The position numbers and the translations under genes were made by a program. This document shows, piece after piece, positions 35,329 through 46,209 of a DNA stretch of 64,000 nt. The stretch comes from Monodelphis domestica (lineage: Eukaryota; Chordata; Mammalia; Didelphimorphia; Didelphidae), in contig NC_077232.1 in the NCBI RefSeq assembly GCF_027887165.1, positions 13,541,255 through 13,605,254 of the forward strand. Reading direction: 5' to 3'. Each line of letters starts with the position of its first letter. Position 1 is the first letter of the stretch. Below the pieces are notes generated by a model. That model worked only from the letters and a program-made list of their open reading frames with translations, did not search any database and was not told the origin of the DNA.

Positions 35329-35493
35329 TGATCAATGACACATGTAAAACTCAGTGGAATTGCATGTCAGCTATGGGGGGGGGGAGGAGGGGAGGGAAAG
35401 CATATGGATCTTGTAACCATGGGAAAATATTCTAAAGTAGTTAATTAAATAAAATTTTCCAAATTAAAAAAAATAAAAAACAAAAACAAAAAA
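35329..35493 (+). mobile_element. 5'-truncated L1 3' end with target duplication
   Basis: Plus-strand L1 3' end ('ttgtaaccatgggaaaatattctaa') with a G-rich run at 35,376-35,397 and an A-rich tail. It is flanked by 'cttccaagaca' at 35,318-35,328 and 35,495-35,505. It inserted into the upstream region of copy D. Confidence 0.85.
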
Positions 35494-35544
35494 CCTTCCA
35501 AGACAAGTAGAAGTCCCTCAATGGGACTTGATGTGAAGACAGTG

Positions 35545-35548
35545 ATGA
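35545..35548. repeat. 4-bp target duplication of provirus, left
   Basis: 'atga' here matches 41,929-41,932. Removing the provirus rejoins 'gaagacagtg-atga-gggtttcccag', which aligns with 'gaagactgagataagactctcccag' in copy A (5,491-5,515). Confidence 0.75.
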
Positions 35549-35883
35549 TGTTAGGGTCCGAGTGGAAGTACCCCACAAAGGAACACCCAGAGACAATGCA
35601 ACAGGCAGTGACAATGCAACAGGTAGCAGGGAGATGTTTATTTACTAGTGCTAGGACTTCCCCAAAAGAACTGTCCTGGGGCAAACCCGAGAGTGCATAT
35701 TTATAGAGAGTAGCTTAAAGGGAGGATTCAATAGCTGTGGCCTTGGGCAGAGAGTCTTACAGTTATCCTAGGATATCTGTCTCCACTGTGGCCTTGTAGT
35801 TCTTCCAGGATGTCTATCCACTATGGCCTTGCAGTTTCTTGGACCTTGTTCATTTGGACATAGTGCAACCCCCCTTCCCTTCA
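35549..35883 (-). mobile_element. 3' LTR of provirus (left copy)
   Basis: About 90% identical by eye to 41,610-41,928. Read on the minus strand it starts TGAAGGGAAGG and ends ...ACCCTAACA. The poly(A) signal is rc of 'gtttatttac' near 35,638. It carries a 16-18 bp tandem duplication ('caggcagtgacaatgcaa') that the other LTR lacks. Confidence 0.85.
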
Positions 35884-35899
35884 TTCCTCAGTTCTTTTT
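35884..35899 (-). promoter_or_regulatory. Polypurine tract of provirus
   Basis: The minus strand reads AAAAAGAACTGAGGAA directly before the LTR start TGAA. This is where plus-strand DNA synthesis would be primed in a retrovirus. The position sets the LTR edge. Confidence 0.65.
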
Positions 35900-35911
35900 A
35901 TTTCATGATGC

Positions 35912-36715
35912 TTATTCAGGGGCAAGCGGAGACCTCCAGGGGCAGGGCATTAGCGTAGCCATGGGTGGGGGGGAGGTGTCAGGGCCTGATACTGCTGCCT
36001 GAGGACCATGAGCTGGACGATGTGAACCTACCTGGTCCTTCATAAAGTGGACCAGTCGGTGGACTATATAAGGTCGAAAAGTGAAGAGAATTAACACCGG
36101 TCCGGCTATAGTGGAGATGAGGGTGGTGAGTCAGGGGGATTTCATGAATGCTTGCTGGTACCAAGGTGGGGTGTGAGTGCATTTGCGTTCTTGGGCTATG
36201 CCTCCCTGACTATCCTCACGTGGTCCGTATACACGCAGCACTCTTCCTTGATGACGACACCGAGGCCCCCCTCCTTGAGGAACAAAGGATCAAGGCCCCT
36301 TCAGTTCTGGAGGACGACTTCTGAAGGGGAGGATAGCAATTTCTTGAGGGCGTCTAGTGATTTTTCTGTACGCCAGAGGTCCGCCTCTACGGCAGTGTGT
36401 AGGTGCCTTAGGTCTGCTGTTTGAAAGAGGGAGGCTATACCTGTGCCAATCCCTGCCAAGCCAAAGAGCTTGGCTAGGGTCAGTGCACGGACAGGTTCCC
36501 ATTACTGGCAGCCGATTCTTTGATGTTCCCAATAGTCCAGCAGCTCCGTCCCAGGATGGTATAGTACTCGGGGCAGGATGGTGACTAGGATACAAAGCTC
36601 AGGGTCCTGGGACAAGGTTGTGGAGGAGATGCAAGGGGTCAGTCCTGAGGAGGTGCAGGCCCAGTAAGCACCTGATGGGGAAATGTCGAAATATGGTAGT
36701 CTGGCAGTGAGGTTC
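35912..36715 (-). pseudogene. env transmembrane-subunit fragment
   Basis: Minus-strand remnant of the retroviral envelope, which in an intact virus fuses membranes. It runs from the end of the surface subunit through a transmembrane-subunit ectodomain. That part has a heptad region, an LQN-type segment and a CC pair near 36,235-36,243. An anchor follows around 36,050-36,120 (IAGPVLILFTF), then a short tail ending at 35,912. An in-frame TGA at 36,301-36,303 cuts the LQN segment, and frames change elsewhere. The surface subunit is mostly deleted and joined to integrase sequence, so no functional product is possible. Confidence 0.7.
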
Positions 36716-37600
36716 GGGGAGGTTTAACTACCCCTGAGGCAGATTCATGTTTTGTTGGATAGGCTTCTACCCAACCTGAAAAGGTGTCTATCAGGACTAA
36801 AAGGCACCTGTACCCAGATGTCCCTGGCTTGATTTCTGTAAAGTCTACCTCCCTGATCTCCTGGCTCCAGCCTTCTTCACCTGGTGCCCCCTGGTTCTTT
36901 CGTTTACCCCTTTTGATTAATCTGCACACACGTTTCACATCTCTAAGTGATATCTTTGCATATTCTGTGCATAGTATGAAAGAAAAAGTCTCTGTCCAGT
37001 ATATCACTCAGTTTTGTGCCTCTCCTATGTGTGGTGTCATGTATTCTTTTTGCTAGCTGTCTCCCCACTGCTTCTGGTAAGTGAATCCTGCCATCTGGCA
37101 GGCCCAGCCATCCATAGGGGAACCACACAGCCTCCAGGAGGGCCAGAATCTCAGGCCCCACCTGGTTCAGTGCCCCCCCTGCTCTTCCATCCCCTCCCCT
37201 CTCCAAGTATCTAAGGGAAAAAGGGCAAAGGTCCAAGTATTCTGTAGCTTCTTCAGAGCTGAGAATGGGTGTAGAGCTGTCCCTGCCTATGGTCAGGAGA
37301 GAGGGATTGGCTATAGGCAATGTCCAGGGCTTTCAGGCTGGAACAGTTGCCAAGGTTATAAATGTATATGAAGACATATTACACAGGGGAGTAGCCAAAA
37401 CTTGAACAGGGAGGGAAATGCTGCAGACACAGGGTTTTTAGGGGCTTGTCCTCAGTGAATTCCAGGGTCCCAGGTTGATGGAGACCTGCTTGGAGATCTG
37501 AAGGGTGTCCAGCCACTGCTTCCCCTGATTGGCAGACAAGTCAGAAGGGGGAGAGCTGGCCCCTAAGATAGAAGTACTAGAATACCAGATAGAAACAGAA
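36716..37600 (-). pseudogene. pol fragment: integrase N-terminal half
   Basis: Minus-strand remnant of retroviral integrase, which inserts viral DNA. The zinc-binding domain is visible (LPEAVGRQLAKRIHDTTHRRG), followed by the start of the catalytic core with its first aspartate ([10 protein letters not shown]) and [12 protein letters not shown]. The other two catalytic acids are lost in the deletion that joins integrase to env near 36,720. A frameshift lies near 36,950-37,000. Bases 37,330-37,600 appear to be upstream pol sequence but are too decayed to name. Confidence 0.75.
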
Positions 37601-40600
37601 CATTAGTACACCAGTAATTGGCATTACACATTTGCATTTGGGTATCTTAGCCAACAGACTCCATCATCAGAAATCATCTTCTGACAGGAACAGATTCCTT
37701 TAGGAAATCGGATTCCTGAGTTGTTTGCAGAGCTGGTATGTGATGTTTCTGTTAAAGGATATCCTTTTGCAAAGTACACATTAATAATAACATCTATAAA
37801 TACTGGAGTCACAATATTTTACAGATGAATTTCCATTTCCCAGATGCTGGAGAAATTCAAGAAAGCTTTGATCTATATTCCCAAGCTCAAGAACCAAACT
37901 TCAACTGCGGTAAATCAAGGCTGCAAATACAAGCCATCTATGAATAAACTTCTGGTAAGTGAATCCTGCCATCTGGCAGGCCCTGCCATAGGGGAACCAC
38001 ACAGCCTCTTCTTCTCAAAGTATATTCCTAACAATTTGAGAATGTTCAATTATTAGGCTTGTTTGAGGAAATGGAAACTTTAATATCAAAATTTGCCTTA
38101 TGTGCTGATCATGGGATATTGTTACGAAGGGAAATATTTCCTCAGGTCCCAAAGGACCCAGTGAGTGGCTTCACATGCAGGTAATCAATAGCCTAGATGG
38201 TCAGAAAAGGTCCTATTCCTAGGTGAGCCCAGGAAATGCCTCTGTAACCATTCTAGGACATTCACTGTCCTCAGTGTACTTTGTCACCATTAAATCCCAG
38301 AAGCCTTTGTTTGTAGTAAAAGACAAGTCTCACCCATTTCAGCTGAGAGAAATACTGCTTATCAGCAGACCAGAAAAACATCTCCATACCCCCAAAACAA
38401 GCCTTTGCTATCCCTACAAGGCTGATCACTCAATTATTCTTATGTATTTTGGCAATAATTAATATATCTCACTTTAGCCACAAAACCTGAACAGGAACTC
38501 CTGTCCTTAGGCCATCTAAAGGAACTAAGACAAGATTAGTAAGGAACCTCCCCAAGGAACTTTCAGAGAAACTCCAGAAGTATTTGTGATTTTACAAAAC
38601 TACATACATCAATTCTAGAAATTATCCCTAAGTTAAATTATCCCTAAGTAAAAAAAAAAATCCATTCATAAGAGTAGAACATCTGTCTGTTTTCTTTCAC
38701 CTTCTCCCTCTCTATTCCTTCAAAACCCTCTGCTTAAAAAGCAGAACACAATTTCCATTTTTCCGTCACAAACTGGGATACTCAGGCTTTCATGGACTTT
38801 AGAGAAAAGTCCCTCTTTCTTCCAAATTCAAACCCAACATAACTCCACACTTTCTCTGATGTTCTTTTACCATCATAAGGCAAAGAACCATCCCCTTGGT
38901 ATCACTTCAGTTTTTGATTGGTAACCCAAAAGAATTCTGATTTAAAGGAATACATCATGGAACCATCTTTAAGATAGGGCATATCCGTTGTAAATTACAG
39001 TTCATAGAACAAATTGGTAAACTGAGGTAACCACGAAGTATTGAACAAAACCTATGGTAGAGTTAGGTTAACAATGAGCTTTTATTTACATCCAAACAAT
39101 ACTTAAAATGCATAGTTCAAAAGCAACTCACAGAACATTTCTAAAAACAATCTCATAAAGCATTTAGTGTTACAGGATCTATTCCAAATTTGGAGATATG
39201 AAACCTTGTAAGGACCGTAAACCTTAAAGCAAGCTTTTGACAAGCAGGCTGATTATCTATTGTTGAGACCAAGAAGTTAAAGGTAATAATAAATTTAGTC
39301 CAGCATTAATACACTGGGAGGAAAACCATTGAGATGAAAGTCATTTGATAATTTTAAACAAAAACCCATTTTAGGTAAGTTTAAACACTTAAACCCATTT
39401 TCATTTTCCCTTGAAACCTCTTATGACAGAAAGATAGATAAGGATGGAAAACCCCCTCTTTAGGCTATACTGCTAAAGCCCACTTTACCTTTTTAGATCC
39501 CTATTTCAGTCCCTAAGTATCAGTGTGGAATAATTACAAGCACTCCTTTCTCCTCCCTGTATGCAAGGAAGGGGTTAACAACTGCCAAGCAATGTATCCC
39601 AAGGCTGCTCCCCTTGGTTTAGAGTTTATTACTTAGGAACCTTATCCCATCCGTCTTTAATCAGTGAGCTTACTATGACTTTAAAAGTTTGAATGTATCA
39701 AACTCCCTTCAAAATAATTTACTCTCAGTAGATTTCAGTTTGAACTCCACACTTCCAATAACTGTGATAAAATCCTTTAGCAATGTTTCAGTGCAACCAA
39801 ACTGAGGTGCAAAGCATTTACCTGCACTTCTCTCAAACCTGTCTAAAGCTCAAAACATTGCTACATTCCTAATTAAAGTCCATCAACATTATTCCAATTT
39901 ATACTTTGTTGCATCTCTTCCACACTAGAATTCATAGTATCAACTAGTAACTCTATTCAGTGTTCTTATTACTTCTGGCTCCTCCTCTTTGCCTTTACTG
40001 TAAGTAGAGGAAAAGTACTATACTGAAGTGTACGTAATCCCCACGACAAGCCCTAATATCAAGAAGGGCTTGTCACGGTAGTCTCGTTAAGGACATACAG
40101 TTTGCATATCATATACCCCTAACCTATTTAGGTGTAAAACTGAATTCTCTATAGTATGTATGCACACATTATTTGTATTTACTTCATTACTTTCCAGGAA
40201 TTTGTATCTGAATACATGTCCACCTCTGGATCACAAATTCCTTTCTATACATTGTGCAAATTTCCTTCTTTTTTCCCCCCAAAACAATACACATAACCTT
40301 AGTCAAAGCCAACACCGTTTTAGAAATTCTCTTTTGAAAAATACCAAAATTCTTAACACTTACATTATTAATCCTGCTGCACAGATTAACCAATGCCAAA
40401 AAAAAAAAACTTCTCATGTCATATGAGTTCTTGCTGCTAATTCTGACAGCATATACATTAAACAATCTGATTTGAAGGCTTCCCAATTTCAAATTCTAGA
40501 ATAAGTTCTTCTTAACAACAACATAACTTTTCCTGAATGACTTTTGCATCTATAAAGTAGCCACTACAATTTCTGTCCATATAAACATTCCTCTCCATGT

Positions 40601-40690
40601 CAGACTGGCAATCAATCACGTTTAGACAATTCTCAAATTCACTGAAACCATCATGCATTGCAAGGTTTAACAAAAGAAACCTCTAACCAT
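37601..40690. other. Foreign AT-rich block inside provirus
   Basis: This 3.1-kb stretch sits where gag, protease and reverse transcriptase would be, yet neither strand shows retroviral coding. The longest frame (40,187-40,492, 101 codons) is low-complexity and unconvincing. A 59-bp copy of the proviral pol stretch at 37,071-37,133 is embedded at 37,949-38,007. The block is not found elsewhere in the window. It may be captured host sequence, a nested insertion or a noncoding ERV interior. Confidence 0.6.
37949..38007 (-). repeat. Displaced duplicate of a pol segment
   Basis: 'cttctggtaagtgaatcctg' and 'ccatctggcaggccc' repeat 37,071-37,133 with one 4-base gap and one substitution. AT-rich foreign sequence flanks it on both sides. 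Confidence 0.85.
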
Positions 40691-40702
40691 GAGTTTTTGT
40701 GC

Positions 40703-40897
40703 TCAATAAGCATTGGATTGGGGTCCTTCTCCCATGTCCCTCCCTGGGGCCACCCACTCAGGAAGGTTGGCCATTCTGAATTGCAAAGGTTTGTACTTTC
40801 CTTTTTTAACTGAGACTCCCAGATTCTGTGCCCAAGTTTTAAAGTCGGGGTAGTGGCTCAGGACAAGGTCTAGGGGGGTAGTTTGATTCTGACCCAT
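40703..40897 (-). pseudogene. gag matrix start of provirus
   Basis: Minus-strand start of Gag. The ATG at 40,897 gives MGQNQTTPLDLVL, with the glycine-2 myristoylation signal typical of gammaretroviral matrix proteins that bind the inner membrane. An LGVSVKKGK segment follows. After about 65 codons the reading ends at a stop beside the foreign block, so capsid and nucleocapsid are absent. The frame is open 26 codons upstream with a hydrophobic stretch, but no start signal favours that extension. Confidence 0.75.
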
Positions 40898-41590
40898 CTT
40901 CATACCCTTGCTGGTGAGAATGGCGCATAACCCAAAGACAATCACACGATAACAGACAGACAAAAAGACAGACAAAAAATCCTTTTAGTTAATCTGATCA
41001 ATGTTTGGAGCGGGGAGGGAGCTTGCTCAAGGCTCCTCCCCGCCTGTCCTGATGCCTTACCAAAAAGGCCCAGTGTCCTCCTGCTTGCGGAGCCTCGGGT
41101 GCTGAGGCTCCGCTGAGACCGCTACCTGGGGACTAGACTACCCCACCAGGTACTTGAACCCTGGCCTCTCTGGAGGCAGGGAGGGTTCCAACCTCCCCAA
41201 GTTCCACCTCTTGGCTTCTCAGTTCTTTGTGAAACCCTTTCCCTCCCTCTAGCTGAGTCGCTGACCTGCAACCTCTCGGGAGGCAAAAATGCTATACCGA
41301 CCTGCCCTCCCTCAGAAACGGGTGAGGAGGTGGGCTGTCACCTCTACCTGGTCAGGCAGAGTGACCCAGTGGCTTAACATAGGACGGCCCCCTACAAGCC
41401 AGGGGACACGGTAAATATTCGTACACTAAGTCACATGCCAATCCCTTGCCCACGTCCCCCCTTACACAATCACTCTCATATTCACTCTCACAGTCACTCA
41501 TCAATCAATCAACTCACCTTCAGGGTTTCAGCCCAAGGGCTGGGAGAGCCTTCCCTTTGTCCTGGTGTTTCCTATCAGGGCCCTACTACC
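40898..41590 (-). other. 5' leader of provirus
   Basis: GC-rich sequence between the primer site and gag on the minus strand, the usual place of splice donor and packaging signals. I cannot assign either precisely. Confidence 0.5.
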
Positions 41591-41607
41591 ATCCTGGCAA
41601 GCCCCCA
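41591..41607 (-). promoter_or_regulatory. Primer-binding site, proline-tRNA-like
   Basis: The minus strand reads TGGGGGCTTGCCAGGAT two bases after the 5' LTR end. This matches about 15 of 18 positions of the proline-tRNA primer site known from gammaretroviruses, allowing one gap. Confidence 0.7.
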
Positions 41608-41609
41608 TA

Positions 41610-41928
41610 TGTTAGGGTCTGAGTGGAAGTACCCCACAAAGGAACACCCAGAGACAATGCAACAGGCAGCAGGGAGAGGTTTATTTACTAGCGCTAGGAC
41701 AGTTCCCCAAAAGAACCGTCCTAGGGCAAACCCAAGAGTGCATATTTATAGAGAGTAGCTTAAAGGGAGGATTCAACAGCGTTGGTCTTGGGTAGAGAGT
41801 CTTACAGTTTTCCTAGGAAATCTGTCTCGACTGTGGCCTTGCAGTTCTTCCAGGATGTCTATCCACTATGGCCTTGCAGTTTCTTGGACCTTGTTCTTTT
41901 GGACATAGTGCAACCCCCCTTCGTTTCA
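41610..41928 (-). mobile_element. 5' LTR of provirus (right copy)
   Basis: Pairs with 35,549-35,883. The minus strand starts TGAAACGAAGG and ends ...ACCCTAACA. It would carry the proviral promoter and drive transcription leftward. Target duplication 'atga' follows at 41,929-41,932. Confidence 0.85.
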
Positions 41929-41932
41929 ATGA

Positions 41933-43182
41933 GGGTTTCCCAGAATGGGCAGATTTCACTAGGCTGTTACCAAAATATAAGGAGGAGAAACAAACAGCGA
42001 GGACACCATCGATTTCTTGGAGTGTCATGAATCTTGTCTTTAGGGTTGACCAGGTACGTGGCACAGTATGAGCACCTGATGTGTTTATTTCAGATAAATG
42101 ATTAAATCTTGTCATTCAGAATCTAGGAGAGAAACTTGGGTCCCTGCACATCTACCATACTCTAATTGTGGTCCACTTGGGCCCTTCACTCTTATTTCTC
42201 TCCTAGATTGTTTCCCAATTAGTTATGGAGGATAACCCAACTGAGCTCAATTGTGTGTCCTCCTTGACATTCCTTCTCAGTTGCATGGGGCACGATTACC
42301 CTTCTGAACCCATGAGATCCACTAGTGAGGTAATAGACAGACTTGTGGAGAATGACATTTATCAACCTAAAAGCATTGGTAAAGCTCCATTTTTATCAGT
42401 ATGATTTATTCATTAAGCAATGGCTTAGTGTGTACTTCCACTGCCCAAAGCACTGTAATTAATGTTATCAAGGCTAGAAAAATGTCAAATTCATCTCAGT
42501 CTGGGATCTTGTGGACCTCCATTCTTTCATTCACCCTTTCCACCCTTCTCATGTCCAACTGGCCTCTGCCTGCTTCATAATCTGGTAATATTGAGTCATC
42601 AAAGACATTTGGCTAGATGAAAATGGAAGTATTACTCCAGAAGGCCCTGAAGCCTAACTTGAGAGAGCTTAGAGAGCCTTTTGGACAATCCCAAACCCCA
42701 GGGAAGCTGCTAATATTTTAGGAACTGAAAGAAGAAAAGCAGATTCTAAACTTATTTTGTCCCTCGAGTTTAACTCAAGAAGGAGGCGCAGGTGGAGAGT
42801 TGCAAGGCAGATTGATCCCCAGATGCCCTCGATCTCAGACATGGTCAACATTCTTGTTTAACTTGCACTCTAGAGGCATGAAGATGGGCAGCTTTCCTTA
42901 TCTATCCAGGGGGACCAAAGAGAATAATATTCAGGAGACAAAAATGTCCCATGAATATGCCCTGTTCTGGCTAACTTCTCCATTTATCCTAAAAGGGGGC
43001 CTGTCTCATGACTCCCACTAGAATTTCTCAAATATGTGGGACAGCAAAACTTGAGGATTGATTAGAAAAGAAAAATATTACAAACAGAGAATGTGCCTAT
43101 AGCTGAATGAAGCAAGCCACCCCCCCCCAGTCCTCTCTGACTCCCCTACTCCTTGACTCTATCTCAAGTTTGGACTTTGGCC
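41933..43182 (+). promoter_or_regulatory. Proximal upstream region of V2R copy D
   Basis: Aligns with B (11,600-11,800 then 17,564-18,626), E and C. The block equivalent to the TATA sequence reads CATGAATATG at 42,950-42,959, one substitution away from CATAAATATG, so the box is probably lost. A 15-bp inverted repeat pair lies at 42,120-42,134 and 42,195-42,209. Confidence 0.65.
42120..42209. repeat. Inverted repeat pair flanking a flipped segment
   Basis: 'aatctaggagagaaa' (42,120-42,134) and its exact complement 'tttctctcctagatt' (42,195-42,209) flank 60 bp. That 60 bp matches copy B (about 11,807-11,880) only in reverse orientation. Confidence 0.7.
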
Positions 43183-43359
43183 ATGGGCTTGGCTAAAGTG
43201 GGGCTCTCTTTCTTTAGACTATTTGTGAGCCTCCCACTTTTACAGGTTTCTTTTTCTGACTACCAGATGGGGAAGCATCTTTGTCACTTAAAAAGAGATT
43301 ACAGTCCCACATTTAGAAAGGAAGGGGACTTAGACATGGGGGCTTCTTCTCCTTATTTG
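43183..43359 (+). pseudogene. V2R copy D, exon 1 (3' truncated)
   Basis: V2R exon 1: the ATG in 'gccatggg' starts MGLAKVGLSFFRLFVSLPLL, a less regular signal peptide. It is followed by DYQMGKHLCHLKRDYSPTFRKEGD. Homology to the exon ends near 43,359. The next bases match the inside of intron 1 (like 7,770 in A), so a deletion removed the exon end, the splice donor and the first part of the intron. The frame stays open into intron sequence to 43,428, which is an accident. Confidence 0.8.
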
Positions 43360-46209
43360 TCCCCCATGGGATGTCATGAAGTAGGGGTTAAAAAAATTGA
43401 AGAAAAAAAGATTCTGTCCTCAAAATAGTGTCATTTCCTATCACAGCAAAGCTTCCTGTATGGGAGATGATCATTTGTCCAAAGAATTCCTCTTCTGTCT
43501 AATGAGATGCTCTTTTTGAACGTTTAGAGAATAAAATCTCATTTCTTTGATTAACAAAACTTTTAACTCTGATTTTCCTTCTTCCCTTTTCCTGCTGTTT
43601 CTTCACTTTCTGATGATTTTGAAATGTTAAGAGGGGACATAGGGCTGGGCTGGGATATTGGAATTGCCTCCAGGAGGTTATCACAGTGTCTTCAGAGATC
43701 ATGGCATTGTGCTCCAGGTAGAGATGGGTGAATGCACAGCATCTCTTATTCCTCTGGTGAGTCTTATCTAACCTGCTGGAGAAGTTTTGCTAAAGTGTGA
43801 ACCTTAACCTGGGAAGTCTCTGACAACTATTTTTCTCACTCATATTTAATTCTCCTTCATTTTACATGGTAGGATATTATGGCTCCTCATGTTCTTCCTT
43901 CAAGTTTCTGTTCCTTTTCTTTTTTTTTAAACCCTTTCCTTCTGTCTTGGAGTCAATACTGGGTATTGGCTCTAAGGCAGAAGAGTGGTAAGAGCTAGGC
44001 AAAGGGGTTTAAGTGACTTGCCCAGGGTCACACAGCTGGAAAGTGTCTGAGGCCAGCTTTGAACCCAGGACCTCCCATCTCTAGGCCTGGCTCTCCATCC
44101 ACTGAGCGACCCAGCTGCCCCTTCTGTTCCTTTTCAATCCTTCTCATAGTTAATGATCCTTGATTATGCTTTTCTCTGCTAGAATTTCTTCATCTCACCT
44201 TTATTCTGATCATATGAGTACTCTGGGAATAAAGAAGGAAACTTTGCTATCACAGTAGGCTCTATAAATTATTAACTATTAATGTAAATTACTAAAACTA
44301 TTAACTCTCATTTTTCTGTATAGTGAGAAAGACCTATTTGTTTCAATCATGGTGTCCTCTAAATGCAATGACTCAATCACAGTCTTTTCTAGGACTTGGT
44401 GAAGGACAAGAGAGCAGCGTATTCTATTGCCACATGACCCAGGACTAGTAAGGTTTCATAAACCAATGAATGGGAAACTGAGGACAAGGGACACTCTTGG
44501 AAGGTTTGATGTTAGCAAATGAATCAAATAAGGAGAAACTTAGTAGAGTCAAATTTCCTTTATGTTCTGCCTGCAAAAGCAGCAAGATAAGAATATTAGG
44601 ACTCATGTGTGCTTACAATCAGGAAAAAAAAAAACATTGGACAATTTTAGAGAACTATGAAAGGACTGAAACAGGAGAATTCTCTTCCAGCACAAAGAAC
44701 GTGATTGTCTCTCAGGACAAAACTCTAGTCAGGCTCCTTTTGGTGTATCGCATTACTTTCTGGTCCCAACATTGTAGAAGATGCTACAGAAAGTTGGTGA
44801 AAAGGAGCAAATGGGCAGGAAGTCTGATGAAGGGCTTTAAGCAATTTCCCAGGGCAATAGATTAGAAAGAAGCCCAAAGGTTTTAAAAACCACTGAGGGG
44901 CGGGGGAGGAGTATGATAATTGACATCACATATAAAAGACATTTAATTTGGAAGACTCACTTGATTTTTTTTTGCCTTATACCAAAGATCATTAATAGGA
45001 GAGATGGTTCAAATTTGATGATGAACAAATAGTTCCTAATAGTTAATGTTATTTAAATGTGGCATGCCTTCTCTTGGAGTATGTGGGGTGGAGAAGGAGC
45101 TGAAATAAAATGGCAAAGGATCCCTTATCATATTTTTGTAGAGATGAATCTTTGAGTGGAATGATTCGTGTCTTCTCAGCATGGCCAGAAGAATATTTGA
45201 TAACATGAGAGTTTGTGTCCATATTGGCACTAATGAACATCCTTGGTTAATTATTGCCTGTAAAACCCAATAAGAATTCATCTTTTGAGGTCTGCTAGCC
45301 TTTCAGGCTCTGACCCAGCCTTATCTGCCTTAGAAGGGAACAATATTCCCCTTGAAGTAATCTACATTGAATCCAAACTGATTTACTTGCTCTATCTCAT
45401 ATATGCAGTCACATTTCTTTCCATGACATTTTAGCACAGGCTGTTCACCATGTCTGGAAGATGTTCTCATGTGTCTCAGTCACTCCAATCCTTTGGTTCC
45501 TTTAAAGCACATCTTGAGTACCACTTTCTACAAGAAATTGACTGAGTCTTCACGTTACTCTATCAAAAAGCCTCCAATTTCTTTTTATCCATTTTGTGCG
45601 TCTATTTTCCTTTTTTGTTGGGTGTGTTTGTATGCGTGCAAGTTGTTTCTTATCAGTAAAATATAAGCAAGAAATATTTAGGATGATTTAATTCCTCTAT
45701 GTTGATCTCTAGCTCCTAGAACAGTGATTGGCACACAAAGGGAAGTTAGCAGACATACTTAATGAATAAATGAATGAACTAAGCAGTCGGAAAATGCAGC
45801 AGACTAGATCTACTACAAAATTGTAGTAGCCCAAATTGGGCTCTCCCTTATACAACGCCACTTGGGTATTACTTCCCAACAGCTCATCAGTGTGTTCAAT
45901 TCCATTCACAAACTTCATAGAACACCTCAGTATCCTTATTCTCAGCTAATTGCAGGATCTTCCAATACACTGAGAAAACAGAAACCATTATTTTGATCTT
46001 CTCTTTCTGTCTTCCCTCTATCCAATGTAGAGTACATATAAGCCTTTGTATAATCCAGTGCTTGATTAAGAATGAAACCAATCAGTTGCTCACTCCTAAT
46101 CTCTACCAACCTCTAAACTCCTAAATTGTCCCCTCTTTCCACTCACTTATGACACCTTGTTTCTGTGCATGTCAACTTTTGCCCATTTCTTCATTTTCTG
46201 TCATTTTAA
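43360..46209 (+). other. Intron 1 of V2R copy D
   Basis: Noncoding. Bases 43,370-44,930 align with A, B and E at moderate identity. From about 44,935 to the exon, identity with copy E (50,398 on) rises to roughly 95%. A SINE sits at 43,920-44,121. The acceptor position reads ..ttttAA instead of ..ttttAG at 46,208-46,209. Confidence 0.65.
43920..44121 (-). mobile_element. Full-length tRNA-type SINE with target duplication
   Basis: Minus-strand SINE with its T-rich tail at the left, the body 'gtgacttgcccagggtcac', and the tRNA-like head 'ctccatccactgagcgacc'. It is flanked by a perfect 14-bp duplication 'ttctgttccttttc' at 43,906-43,919 and 44,122-44,135. It is absent from the other V2R copies, so it is a recent insertion. 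Confidence 0.9.

Larger units (their letters stand above)
35549..41928 (-). mobile_element. Gammaretrovirus-like provirus (defective)
   Basis: Minus-strand provirus of 6.4 kb with paired LTRs (TG...CA on both), 4-bp target duplication, a primer-binding site resembling that for proline tRNA, a matrix-like gag start, an integrase fragment, an env transmembrane fragment and a polypurine tract. Reverse transcriptase, protease, most of gag and most of the surface envelope are missing. Instead there is a roughly 3-kb noncoding block (37,601-40,690). The features place it near class I (gamma) ERVs. It cannot encode a working virus. Confidence 0.85.

Noticed and set aside
35912..36715. Possibility of a captured, working env gene (syncytin-like)
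   Set aside because: The surface part is missing, an in-frame stop interrupts the transmembrane part and the frame changes several times.
40187..40492. 101-codon frame in the proviral foreign block
   Set aside because: Low-complexity composition, overlapped by an equally long frame on the other strand, and no recognisable domain.
40898..40975. Upstream in-frame extension of the gag matrix start with a hydrophobic segment
   Set aside because: It could suggest an alternative longer Gag form, but no start signal supports it and leader read-through by chance is simpler.
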